Shown here piece by piece: positions 24,431-33,065 of a stretch of DNA of 64,000 bases. The position numbers were made by a program, and so were the translations under genes. The notes beneath the pieces were generated by a model that worked only from the letters and a program-made list of their open reading frames with translations, was not told the DNA's origin and ran no database searches. The DNA is from Myxococcales bacterium (lineage in GTDB: Bacteria; Myxococcota_A; Polyangia; Haliangiales; Haliangiaceae), in assembly GCA_028287115.1 (NCBI GenBank), contig JAQBQF010000116.1:27248-91247 (forward strand), read 5' to 3'. Each line of letters starts with the position of its first letter. The first letter of the stretch is position 1.

Positions 24431-27187
24431 TTACTCGATGCGGACGCGATAGGACAGCCGCGTATCGAGGACCTTGATGTCGAACTTGCGACGAGTCTCG
24501 GTGACGATGTCGTAGACCTCGACGGTGTGCGGGCCGACTTCGCACTCGATGCGCTCGGTCGGGCAGGTCATGCCGGTCGGCTTACCGTCGACCGAGACGT
24601 AGTAGCGATCTTTGTCTTTGCACTTGATGACCTTGATGCCGGCGGGACCGCCCGCGGGCGTCACCGGCTTGAGCGCGATCTGAAATGCACCATGGCCATC
24701 GACCTCGGCGACATAGAGCTCGTGACCGGCGAGCAGCAACGCGACCGTGTGACGATCCGCCGAGCCGGGCAGCTTGACGGGGGTGACACCTTGATCCGCG
24801 CCGTCGATGAACACGCGCGCGCCGGCGGGTGTCGATGCGATCGCGAGCGAATCGGAAGCAGGCGGTTGCACGGCGGCGGCGCCCGCGTCGGCGCCAATCG
24901 CGGTGGTACCCGCATCGACCGCCATCGCGACCTGCACGGCCGCGTCGAGTGGCGGACTCACCGGCGCATCGGGCGGTGCGGTTGCGACGAGCTTCGCGTC
25001 GGGTGCGAGCGCTGCGTCGGCGGTGGCATGGGCGATCGCGTTCGAACCTGGATTGCTACCGATCGCGTTCGACCCCGGCGTGGCGCCCACGATCGCATTC
25101 GATCCCGGTTTGTCGCTGCCGTTCGAACCCGGATTTTCGCTAACGACCGCGTGATCGGCCTTGCCTCCCCAGATCTGATACGCGCCACCCGCCGCCGCCG
25201 CGAGGACGACGAGCGGGATCACGATGAACGGCCACTTCGCCCGCGGTGCGTCCTGCGCGCGCAGGCCATGCGTCGAGATCCCGGCTTGCATTCCCGGAGG
25301 TGGAGGGATCGGAGCTGGCTGCACCGGAATCGGTGGTGGCGTGCGGCGCTGCTCGAAGCTCGGCGCATCGACGACGGGCTCGTGCTCGATCGGTGCCGGC
25401 TGGTGTTGGCTCCAGACCTCTGCAAGGAGTGGCGGCGGTTCGACTGCCTCGGGATCCTGATGGTCGCCGGAGATCCCTGGATGAGGCGTCGGCCTGGCGG
25501 GCTGGTGTCCCGGGAACGTCGCAGGACGCTCTGCGAATGCCGCGTCGGAGGCATCGCGCCGCGTGATGTTGCGCTCGGCGATCGCCGAGTTGCGCTCGGT
25601 GCCCGACGCGTCGTGCTCGGAGAGTGTCGCGTCGCGCTCGGAGGCGGTCGCGTCGCGATCTGCGGTCAGATCGCCGGTGAGGGTTGCAGACGCGTGAGGA
25701 TCCTTGTGCTCGATCGAGACGATCAGATCATCGTCGTTGTTGGTCCGCTGGCGCATCGAATGCGCGAGCTTCGGGATCTCCGAACCGATCTTCGTAGGCT
25801 CTTCGTGCGGATCCGGCATGTCCTCCGGCGCAAACGTCGGCAACTCCGGCTCGAACGTCGGGACCGGCGGCGGTGCGGCGGTCGGAGAGCTTCGCGGTTT
25901 GATCGGAGGAATCGACGGCGGCACCATCGGCCGCTTCGTCGCGGCCATCCCGAAGGTCGCGCTCGGTGGCCCGCCGGCCGGCGTCGGTGGCGGCACGCCG
26001 AGGCCAGGTGGCATGGGAATCGGAGGCGGCGCGACGCCGGGCATCGTGACGATCGGCCCCTTCGGAAAATCCGGGCGCGTCGGGGACTCGAGCCCGGTTC
26101 GCGTCGGGCCGACGAGCGGTGAAGGCACCGGCACTTCGATGTCGGGCCGCACGAACTCCGCCGTCGGCATCGACTCGTTGGACTCGCGACCGAGCGTCGG
26201 CACGTGTGCCGGTCTGTCGACGCCGCGCACCGGACCGGTGCCGACGTTGAGGGACAGCACGCCGGACAGCTGACCTTCGTTGATCGCGGCGAGTCGATCG
26301 AGCGTCGCTTTGACGTGCGCGCCGATGTCCTTGCGAGTTCCGGGAACCGGTGCGACGCGGAGCGCGGCGTCGAGGGCGTCGGCCAGCGCGCGCGCATCGG
26401 GGAACCGCTCGAACGGCGAGCGTGCGAGACAGCGCTGGAGCACGCGCACGATCGGACGGGGCAGTGGCGGATCCGCGGGCGGACCGCTGAGCACCGCGCG
26501 CGCGATCTGATGAGCATTCTCGCCGCGAAACGCGCGCTGATTGGTGACGAGCTCGTATGCGATCACGCCGAGCACGAACACGTCGGTCGCAGCCGAGATC
26601 GCTTCGCCGGCGAGCTGTTCGGGCGCCATGTACGCGATGCGATTCGCAAGCCGCGGAACTTCCGTCGGCCTCGCTGCCATCGTCGCGGCGAGGATGCCGA
26701 AGTCGGTGACCTTGACGTCGCCGTCGGCGGTGACGATCAAGTTCGTCGGCGCGAGCCCGAGATGCGACAGGCCACGGCCATGTGCATACCCGACGGCGCG
26801 GGCGGCTTGCGACACGAGCGCGAGCCCACCGCCCATCGCGAGCGTGACTCCCGCGGTCCTCGCTTCCGCGAGCAGCCGCATGGCATCGAGCCCGACGACG
26901 AGCTCGACCGCGGTGAACGTCGTGCCCTGCGCGATCCCGAACTCCGCCATCCGCGCGATCCGCGGATGCTCGAGACTTCCGTATTGCCGCGCGGCCGCCG
27001 AGAGTGCTTGCGCGAGCGCGGGAGTCGTCGTCACATCGGAGACGAAGCGCTTGACCGCGAACTGCCGCTCGAATCCGGCGACTCCGAACACTTTGGCGCG
27101 CGACACCGAGCCATTCGGTCCTGAACCGATCGGCTCCAAGAGCTGGTACCGCCCCACGCGCTCCGTCGCGGCCTGTGGATCCCTCAC
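24431..27187 (-). CDS. Predicted Ser/Thr pseudokinase with PEGA domain
   Basis: 918 residues from GTG 27187. The kinase-like domain (about 12-285) keeps the Gly loop, K46 (FAVKR) and DFG (162-164). The catalytic loop reads HLGLAPTN (142-149) where active kinases have HRDxKxxN, so the catalytic Asp is Gly, and the helix-C Glu position appears to be Ala65. A long Pro-rich disordered region follows, with repeats of the ERDAT/SEHDA type, a membrane helix (FIVIPLVVLAAAAGGAYQIW), a PGSNAI-repeat linker and a PEGA domain (STPAGARVFIDGADQGVTPVKL). It probably acts as a scaffold or binding partner rather than an enzyme. It converges on the FHA-sigma54 activator. Confidence 0.88.
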   Translation of the reverse strand: MRDPQAATERVGRYQLLEPIGSGPNGSVSRAKVFGVAGFERQFAVKRFVSDVTTTPALAQALSAAARQYGSLEHPRIARMAEFGIAQGTTFTAVELVVGLDAMRLLAEARTAGVTLAMGGGLALVSQAARAVGYAHGRGLSHLGLAPTNLIVTADGDVKVTDFGILAATMAARPTEVPRLANRIAYMAPEQLAGEAISAATDVFVLGVIAYELVTNQRAFRGENAHQIARAVLSGPPADPPLPRPIVRVLQRCLARSPFERFPDARALADALDAALRVAPVPGTRKDIGAHVKATLDRLAAINEGQLSGVLSLNVGTGPVRGVDRPAHVPTLGRESNESMPTAEFVRPDIEVPVPSPLVGPTRTGLESPTRPDFPKGPIVTMPGVAPPPIPMPPGLGVPPPTPAGGPPSATFGMAATKRPMVPPSIPPIKPRSSPTAAPPPVPTFEPELPTFAPEDMPDPHEEPTKIGSEIPKLAHSMRQRTNNDDDLIVSIEHKDPHASATLTGDLTADRDATASERDATLSEHDASGTERNSAIAERNITRRDASDAAFAERPATFPGHQPARPTPHPGISGDHQDPEAVEPPPLLAEVWSQHQPAPIEHEPVVDAPSFEQRRTPPPIPVQPAPIPPPPGMQAGISTHGLRAQDAPRAKWPFIVIPLVVLAAAAGGAYQIWGGKADHAVVSENPGSNGSDKPGSNAIVGATPGSNAIGSNPGSNAIAHATADAALAPDAKLVATAPPDAPVSPPLDAAVQVAMAVDAGTTAIGADAGAAAVQPPASDSLAIASTPAGARVFIDGADQGVTPVKLPGSADRHTVALLLAGHELYVAEVDGHGAFQIALKPVTPAGGPAGIKVIKCKDKDRYYVSVDGKPTGMTCPTERIECEVGPHTVEVYDIVTETRRKFDIKVLDTRLSYRVRIE

Positions 27188-27297
27188 CGGAGTCCCGACT
27201 GTATACGATGTCGGGGCGATGACGCGATGCGTTGAGTGGATCGAATCATCCGCCGCCGTATCTTGCCCTCGACGGCGAACGCTGGCACCACCGAGTC

Positions 27298-28107
27298 ATG
27301 GCGAGGAAGTCGGATCCGGGCGCACCGGAGCGATCGAGAATCCAGCGCGAACCGACCAGGGCCTTTGCGAAGCGCACGCGAACGGATAGTGAGGAGGACG
27401 CGGTGGAGCAACACGATAAGAAACCGGACGCACCGAAAGGTGACACCAAGGCGGCATCGGCGCCGGACGCAAAACCTGGCGACCCGAAGACCGAGCGAAA
27501 ACCTGACGCCGCGCCCGCGAAAGCCGACGCGCCGAAGACCGACGCCAACGCCGACGCAATGGCCGATGCCGTGAAAGCCACGGAGGCACCGGCAGCGAAG
27601 CCGGACCCGGCGAAGTCGCAGGAGCTGCCTGCGATCAAGCCACCCGACCCTGGCGCGGAGCCTTGGCCCGACGCGACGCCGCAGCCGATGAAGCCGGTCG
27701 ATCCGCCCGCTCGTGCACGAACCGAAACCGTCGGCATGCCGACCGGCTCCGAATTCGGCAAGCCGCCGGAGATGCCGAAGCAGTCGGCACCTCCGGTGTT
27801 GGCGCTCGGCACGGTCGAGAATCCGACCCACATGCCGGGCCCACGCGAGATTCCGGGCGGAGACGCGAACGACCCAGCGCCCGCTCCGGGCCGCGTCCCT
27901 CCGGGTGACTCGCGTTCGTTGCGCCGGGGCGACGAATTTGCGCTGGTCTATCGCGTCGCCACGTACGTGATCAGCCGGTTCGGATCCCTCGGCAAGCGTG
28001 GTCAGTGGCGGGTAGTCGAATACCCTACCTCCACATCTGCGAGCCATGGCTACGCGAAGGAGTGCTCGAGATTCGTCTCGGAGGGATTCTCGGACTATCG
28101 TGATTGA
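27298..28107 (+). CDS. Low-complexity protein with small conserved-looking C-terminal segment
   Basis: 269 residues from the ATG at 27298; the frame is open from 27232, with no clear ribosome site at either. Residues 1-about 205 are rich in Lys, Asp, Pro and Ala with repeat-like blocks (KPDAPKGDTKAAS, KPDAAPAKADAPKTDANADA) and look disordered. The last 60 residues (RRGDEFALVYRVATYVISRFG, then a Gly/Ser-rich end) look folded. The stop is one base before the GTG of the next gene, so the two may be coupled. The function is unknown. Confidence 0.6.
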   Translation: MARKSDPGAPERSRIQREPTRAFAKRTRTDSEEDAVEQHDKKPDAPKGDTKAASAPDAKPGDPKTERKPDAAPAKADAPKTDANADAMADAVKATEAPAAKPDPAKSQELPAIKPPDPGAEPWPDATPQPMKPVDPPARARTETVGMPTGSEFGKPPEMPKQSAPPVLALGTVENPTHMPGPREIPGGDANDPAPAPGRVPPGDSRSLRRGDEFALVYRVATYVISRFGSLGKRGQWRVVEYPTSTSASHGYAKECSRFVSEGFSDYRD

Positions 28108-28108
28108 A

Positions 28109-28948
28109 GTGTCCGATCAGCCGAAGTCACGAAAGACGATCGCGTTGCGATCTTCGTGGCTATTGCGCTGGGCGATCGAAGCCCCGAAGCGGTGGCTCGG
28201 CCGTCGCAGTACGATCGGGCAAGATCTATCGGGCGGCACCGACGGGCTCTCGTACCTGCGCCACCTCATGCGCGGCAATCGGTTGCGTCGCCGCGACGGC
28301 TTCTCGGCGATCACACCGGAGACGCCGCCCGTCCTGATCATTCACGGGTTCCTCGGAACGCGCGGCTCGATGTACATGATCGAGCGCCGGCTCGTCGAGG
28401 ACGGCTTCGTTTGTGTCTCGTTCAACCTCGGGACGTTAAACGTCCGCGACATCCGGCGTTCGGCATTCTTGATCCATCGCAAGATCGAACGGATCCTCGC
28501 GCAGACGCCCTCCCAAAAGATCGACATCATCGGCCATTCCATGGGAGGCCTGATCGGGCTCTATTACGTGAAGAAGCTCGGTGGTCACACCCGAGTTCGC
28601 AAGCTGATCATGATGGGAACACCACTCCGAGGTACGTGGGCCGCTCTGGCCGGGGTCGCCACGCTCGGCCTGTGGTCGACCTCGTCCTGGCAGCTGCTCC
28701 CGCGGAGTCGATTTCTCGACGAGCTGGCCCAGGGCCAGATCCCGCCGGGCGTCGAGGTTCACACGATTGCCGCCGCCCGGGATTGGGTCGTTCCCTTGCC
28801 TACGACCCGACTTCGGGGGGCAAATGCGATGACCGTTCCTCTCGGACATTCAAGCCTCGTGGTGTCCGAAGAGGTGTATCGGCGCATCGTCAACACCCTC
28901 CGGCCCCCTCATGACCATGGAACGAGCGATGCTGCATCAACCGATTAA
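28109..28948 (+). CDS. Alpha/beta hydrolase, lipase-like (PGAP1/LipA-type)
   Basis: 279 residues from GTG 28109, chosen because an upstream ATG at 28046 would overlap the preceding gene by 62 bases. The alpha/beta-hydrolase pattern has PPVLIIHGFLGTRG (oxyanion region), the nucleophile elbow GHSMGG and a late GHSSLV segment supplying the likely catalytic His. It resembles triacylglycerol lipase / PGAP1-like esterases that act near membranes. No secretion signal is evident in the chosen form. The substrate is unknown. Confidence 0.85.
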   Translation: MSDQPKSRKTIALRSSWLLRWAIEAPKRWLGRRSTIGQDLSGGTDGLSYLRHLMRGNRLRRRDGFSAITPETPPVLIIHGFLGTRGSMYMIERRLVEDGFVCVSFNLGTLNVRDIRRSAFLIHRKIERILAQTPSQKIDIIGHSMGGLIGLYYVKKLGGHTRVRKLIMMGTPLRGTWAALAGVATLGLWSTSSWQLLPRSRFLDELAQGQIPPGVEVHTIAAARDWVVPLPTTRLRGANAMTVPLGHSSLVVSEEVYRRIVNTLRPPHDHGTSDAASTD

Positions 28949-29017
28949 GGGTGGTTTGCTTGCGCACCTCATCGGTTGGGCACTAGAATTTTCAAGTCCT
29001 TGGTCGCCTCGCCGTCC

Positions 29018-29950
29018 ATGACCGATCGTCCCCGCTTCGCACTACGCTTCATCTCGGGCAAGTACCAGGGTGGCGAGTTCCCGCTTCGTATGAATCGGGA
29101 AATCATCATCGGTAGGTCCAGCGACCTCGATATGGTGCTAGTCGAGGATATGGTCTCGCGTCGTCACGCGAAGATCAGCTCGACCGACGCTGAGGTCTAC
29201 ATCCAGGACATGGGGTCGACCAACGGCACGTTCGTCAACGGCGAGAAGATCGCCGGCCGCGCGCTGCTTCATGAAGGCGACCGCATCCTGGTAGGTACGT
29301 CGATCATCAAGGTCGTCGCGGTCGAGGGCCAGGTCGCGAACCAGAGCGAGGCCGAAGCGCGCCGCAAGCTCGAAGCCGGTGCGCAGCAGCGCCAGGCCAC
29401 CCAGGGTCGCCCGATGTCGGGCGTGATCGAAGAGATCCCGCTCCCCGACCTCCTGCAGCTGTTGTCGACGAGCCGCAAGTCCGGCGTGCTGACCATCAAC
29501 AACGGTGTCAGCATCGGCAAGATCTACCTCCGCAAGGGTCAGATCTACTTCGCGACGATCAACGACGACTTTGCCGTGTCGCCGCAGAAGGCGATCTATC
29601 GGATGCTGACCTGGGAGACGGGCACGTTCGAGCTCGAGCCGGGCGGCGAGATGCAGGTCATGAACGAGGTCCAAGAGTCGACCGAAGGTCTGCTCATGGA
29701 AGGCGTGCGGCAGCTCGACGAATTCCGGAACTTGCAGAAGCAGCTGCCGGCACTTGGATCGCCGCTCGCGGTCCCGACGCCGCTCGCCGGCAAGCTGCGA
29801 GAGCTGACGCCCTCGGAGCTCGATACGTTCCAGCTCGTCCTCGATCACGGGCAATTGCAAAAAGTCCTCGATAACTTTCCGGGCACCGATCTCGACGCCG
29901 CGCAGAACATCATCAGCTTGATGAAGCGCGAGTTCGTCGTCGTCCCGTAG
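29018..29950 (+). CDS. FHA-domain protein with DUF4388-like region
   Basis: 310 residues from the ATG at 29018 (an in-frame ATG at 28976 is upstream). The N-terminal FHA domain (about 5-100) has SRRHAKISS and GSTNGTFVNG, the phosphothreonine-binding signature. A linker rich in Glu, Ala and Gln follows, then a DUF4388-type domain (about 135-240, SGVIEEIPLPDLLQLLSTSRKSGVL and GKIYLRKGQIYFATI), found in many myxobacterial signalling proteins. The rest is helical. It probably reads phosphorylation by local Ser/Thr kinases. The call is firm for FHA and good for DUF4388. Confidence 0.92.
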   Translation: MTDRPRFALRFISGKYQGGEFPLRMNREIIIGRSSDLDMVLVEDMVSRRHAKISSTDAEVYIQDMGSTNGTFVNGEKIAGRALLHEGDRILVGTSIIKVVAVEGQVANQSEAEARRKLEAGAQQRQATQGRPMSGVIEEIPLPDLLQLLSTSRKSGVLTINNGVSIGKIYLRKGQIYFATINDDFAVSPQKAIYRMLTWETGTFELEPGGEMQVMNEVQESTEGLLMEGVRQLDEFRNLQKQLPALGSPLAVPTPLAGKLRELTPSELDTFQLVLDHGQLQKVLDNFPGTDLDAAQNIISLMKREFVVVP

Positions 29951-29955
29951 AGAGC

Positions 29956-30225
29956 ATGGGCGTTGGGTTTGGCGCGCTGGTGGCCGTAGCGTTCGCGACG
30001 CTTGTTTGGGGTCTCGTGCCCTCGCGCGGATCGGGTCGCGGGGATCAAGTCCCGACGGCCGTCGCGACCGAGCAGCGTGAGCAACGACTACGTCAAAAGC
30101 CGCCGCTGAGCTCGGGCGCCAGAATCCTGACCGCCGTCCTCATCGCGCTCGGTGCGCTCGTTGTCGGGTTTGTTGTCTGGCTCATCTTCGTCGGGTCATC
30201 GATGGGCTTTGACAATAATCACTGA
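29956..30225 (+). CDS. Small protein with two membrane helices
   Basis: 89 residues, starting six bp after the FHA gene stop. A hydrophobic segment at about 3-20, a basic stretch (RGSGRGDQVPTAVATEQREQRLRQK) and a second helix at about 58-80. No family recognised. The tight spacing suggests an operon with the FHA protein. Confidence 0.5.
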   Translation: MGVGFGALVAVAFATLVWGLVPSRGSGRGDQVPTAVATEQREQRLRQKPPLSSGARILTAVLIALGALVVGFVVWLIFVGSSMGFDNNH

Positions 30226-30244
30226 GCGGTGACCACGCCGGGTC

Positions 30245-31087
30245 GTGATCAATTCGTGGCGACCGTGGTACGAAGTCGTCGTGACGGCGATCCGCGAGGC
30301 GGCTTCGATCATCTTGCTCCGCCGAGCGGACGCGGGGTTCGAGGTGTTCTTCCTGCGGCGCAATCGCGGTGCGAGCTTCATGGCGTCGGCGTACGTGTTT
30401 CCGGGCGGCGCGAACGAGCCCGGTGAAGATGCGCGAACGGCGGCGGCGCGCGAGCTGTTCGAAGAAGCGGGCGTGCTGCTCGCCAAAGACTCGGGGCACG
30501 ACGCGATCACGCTTGAAGTTCCGAATCAAGACTCGCTTCGCAAGCGGATCCTCGACGGGGCCCCTGCAGGCGCGACGCTCGAGCTCGCCGGGCTCGTGTG
30601 GTCGACCGACGTGCTGGTGCCGTGGTCGCACTGGATCACGCCGTCGATCGAGCCGAAGCGGTTCTCGGCGCGGTTCTTCGTCACCGAGATGCCGGCGGGA
30701 CAAGAGCCGAGGTTCGACGCGACCGAGACGATCGATCAGCTCTGGGTGACACCGAGCGAAGCGATCGCGCGATCGGCCGAGCTGCAGCTGCCGCCGCCGC
30801 AGATCCGGACCTGCTGGGAGCTCGCCGAGCACGAGACGATCGAGGCCGTGTTGGCCGCGGGTCGTGCTCGTGCCCTCGAGCCGCATCCGATCTTGCCGAG
30901 GCTCGCGCCCCCGGGCGCCGGGCCGTGCCTGCTGTTGCCGTGGGATCCCGAGTACACGGTGACCGGGACCGGCGATAGTGCGCCGCTCACGTACAGACCG
31001 ACGTGGGCGCGCGGTCCGAGTCGGTTTGTCTTGGAGGATCGCCGGTGGAAACACGTCGACGCACCTGGTTCGACAGCCGCGGTCTGA
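30245..31087 (+). CDS. NUDIX hydrolase
   Basis: 280 residues. The NUDIX box is intact: G-x5-E-x7-REL-x-EE-x-G in GANEPGEDARTAAARELFEEAGV (about 57-79), which binds Mg2+ and cleaves nucleoside-diphosphate-linked substrates. The layout, with a long C-terminal extension, is like NUDT19/NUDT8-type CoA-related hydrolases, but the substrate cannot be fixed. The start is either GTG 30245 or GTG 30281, which would begin VTAIREAAS. Its end overlaps the glycosidase start by 43 bases. Confidence 0.85.
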   Translation: MINSWRPWYEVVVTAIREAASIILLRRADAGFEVFFLRRNRGASFMASAYVFPGGANEPGEDARTAAARELFEEAGVLLAKDSGHDAITLEVPNQDSLRKRILDGAPAGATLELAGLVWSTDVLVPWSHWITPSIEPKRFSARFFVTEMPAGQEPRFDATETIDQLWVTPSEAIARSAELQLPPPQIRTCWELAEHETIEAVLAAGRARALEPHPILPRLAPPGAGPCLLLPWDPEYTVTGTGDSAPLTYRPTWARGPSRFVLEDRRWKHVDAPGSTAAV

Positions 31088-32982
31088 ACGTAGGCGGCAG
31101 GCACCTGCCGTTCTACGCGGGTGCGATGCACTACTGGCGCGTGCCGCCGGCGCAGTGGTCCGCGTGCCTGCGCGCGATGCACTCGCTCGGGCTGACGATC
31201 GTCGAGACGTACGTGCCGTGGCGCGTCCACGAGCCCACGGCGGGGCAGCGCGTGTGGACCGGCGAGCACGATCTATCGCGGTTCCTCGAGGCGGCGCGCG
31301 CGGCCGGGCTCTCGGTCGTGTTGCGGCCGGGCCCTCATGTCAACGCGGAGCTCACCAGCTTCGGGATTCCCGACTGGGTGCTCGCCGATCCGGCCTGCCA
31401 GGCGCGCACTGCCGCCGGGACACCCGCCTGGTTGCCGGTGCCGCCGCGCGCGTTTCCGATCCCGTCGTACGCGAGCGCGAAGTTTCGAGATCGGGTCGCC
31501 GCCTGGTACGCGACGGTCGCCGAGGTGATCCAGCCGCACCTCGCACCCGACGGACCGGTCGTGGCGATCGGCATCGATAACGAGGCACAGCTGTTCTTTC
31601 GTAGCGGCGCGTTCGACATCGACTATCACCCCGATGCGATCGAGTGGTGGCACGACGCGAGTGGGCTCGAAGAAATCCCGCGCGCGTGGGATCCGGATCG
31701 CGCCGCCGCATGCGCGTTGTGGATGAAGTTCAAGGACGAGTACATCGCGCGGGCGCTCGGAGAATTCGGCAAGCTGCTCGATCGCGCGGGACTCGGCGAC
31801 ATCGCACGGTTTCACAACCTGCCGCCGGGGCACTACCAGCTCTATGACCTGCGCCGGATCCAGAACGCGATCGCCGGGCCGGTCGGCATCGACGCGTACA
31901 CACCGCGCGCGATGTTCCCCGAGCTGCGCAGGCGCGCAGCGGCGCTCGTCGGCAACGCGGTGCCGATTCCGATCGCGTTCGAGGTCGGGATCGGGTTCTT
32001 TCCATGGGTGCCGCCTCTCGGCAGTGCCGACGATGCGACGCGCGAGCGCGATCATCTCCTGACTCTGCTCGCCGCCGGGACACGCGGGTTCAACTTGTTC
32101 ATGGCCGTCGATCGCGACCGTTACTACGGAGCGGCGATCGACCAGCGAGGACATGTCGAAGCGCACGCGGCATGGATCAAGCCGCTGATCGCGGCGCTCG
32201 CCGAGGTCGATTGGCCCTCGCTGCATCGGCCCGCGCCGATCGCGCTCGTCGACATGCGCGCGGACGAACGGTTCGGGATCGCGAGCTCGGTGCTCGACCC
32301 GATGACGCCGGTGCTCGGCGACATGCTCGATCTCGGACCTGGCGGCGCGACCGAGCTCGGGCGCGATCCGGGTGCGATCGCCGCGCGCAGATGGCAGACC
32401 GCGATCGCGCGTGCGCTCGATCTGGCACAGGTTTCGTACGTGATCGTCGACGAAGCGGCGACCGAAGAAGAGCTCGCGCGATTCCGCGCGGTGGTAGCGC
32501 CGACCGGAGAGCGGATCTCGCGTGGCCTGTGGCACACGTTGCGTGCAGTAGCGGAGCACAAGCGCAGCGTCGTCGTGATCGGCCCCGGGACCCCGACGCG
32601 TGACGAGCTCGATCAGCCACTCGGCGAAGCGGTCCCGAAGCGGATCGGCCGGCTCAAGCAAGGCTCGCTCGAGGACCTCGCAGGACTCGCCGAAGATCTC
32701 GCGCAACTCGTCGGCGACGCGACCGAGCGCTGGCGGATCGAACGTCCCGCCGACGTGCGAGCAACGCCGTTCTCGGGCGCGGATGACCGCGTGCGCGCCG
32801 TGTTCGTGACGAGCGACAGCGACCGTGCGGTAACCGCCGTGTTGTTGCCGGATCCGACCGTCGCGGCGTTGCGCGATCCGTTCACCGGCGAGCACCTGCA
32901 TGCAGTCGATGGCCGCGTGTCGATCGCGATGCACGCGCGCGGCGTGCGCCTGCTGATCATCGAGCACGTCGTCGCGAGCTGA
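31045..32982 (+). CDS. Glycoside hydrolase family 35-like (beta-galactosidase type)
   Basis: 645 residues from GTG 31045, supported by a GGAGG ribosome site at 31033-31037. The N-terminal domain matches GH35: YAGAMHYWRVPPAQW (24-38), LRAMHSLGLTIVETYVPWRVHEP (42-64) and RPGPHVNAELTSFGIPDW (94-111). Acid/base E180 lies in IGIDNEAQLFF; the nucleophile is likely the Glu in IAFEVGIGFF. No signal peptide is seen, so it should be cytoplasmic. The C-terminal half resembles the accessory domains of family members, but I cannot subdivide it. The substrate is probably a beta-galactoside. Confidence 0.85.
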   Translation: METRRRTWFDSRGLNVGGRHLPFYAGAMHYWRVPPAQWSACLRAMHSLGLTIVETYVPWRVHEPTAGQRVWTGEHDLSRFLEAARAAGLSVVLRPGPHVNAELTSFGIPDWVLADPACQARTAAGTPAWLPVPPRAFPIPSYASAKFRDRVAAWYATVAEVIQPHLAPDGPVVAIGIDNEAQLFFRSGAFDIDYHPDAIEWWHDASGLEEIPRAWDPDRAAACALWMKFKDEYIARALGEFGKLLDRAGLGDIARFHNLPPGHYQLYDLRRIQNAIAGPVGIDAYTPRAMFPELRRRAAALVGNAVPIPIAFEVGIGFFPWVPPLGSADDATRERDHLLTLLAAGTRGFNLFMAVDRDRYYGAAIDQRGHVEAHAAWIKPLIAALAEVDWPSLHRPAPIALVDMRADERFGIASSVLDPMTPVLGDMLDLGPGGATELGRDPGAIAARRWQTAIARALDLAQVSYVIVDEAATEEELARFRAVVAPTGERISRGLWHTLRAVAEHKRSVVVIGPGTPTRDELDQPLGEAVPKRIGRLKQGSLEDLAGLAEDLAQLVGDATERWRIERPADVRATPFSGADDRVRAVFVTSDSDRAVTAVLLPDPTVAALRDPFTGEHLHAVDGRVSIAMHARGVRLLIIEHVVAS

Positions 32983-33065
32983 GCCGTGACGTTACTTCAG
33001 GCGTAGGACATGCCCTGCAGGTTCAACGACTTACAGATCGCAGGTAGCGACAGTGTGCACCGTCC

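Noticed and set aside
24961..25160. Direct repeats inside the pseudokinase gene as a possible DNA element
   Set aside because: They encode the PGSNAI-type linker repeats in frame, so they are explained by protein repeats.
24374..26122. 582-residue plus-strand open frame opposite the pseudokinase gene
   Set aside because: Arg-rich composition with no domain; it mirrors the opposite gene's codon bias. The minus-strand frame has clear kinase and PEGA motifs.
31273..32967. 564-residue minus-strand open frame opposite the GH35-like gene
   Set aside because: Shadow frame; the plus strand carries catalytic glycosidase motifs and a ribosome site.
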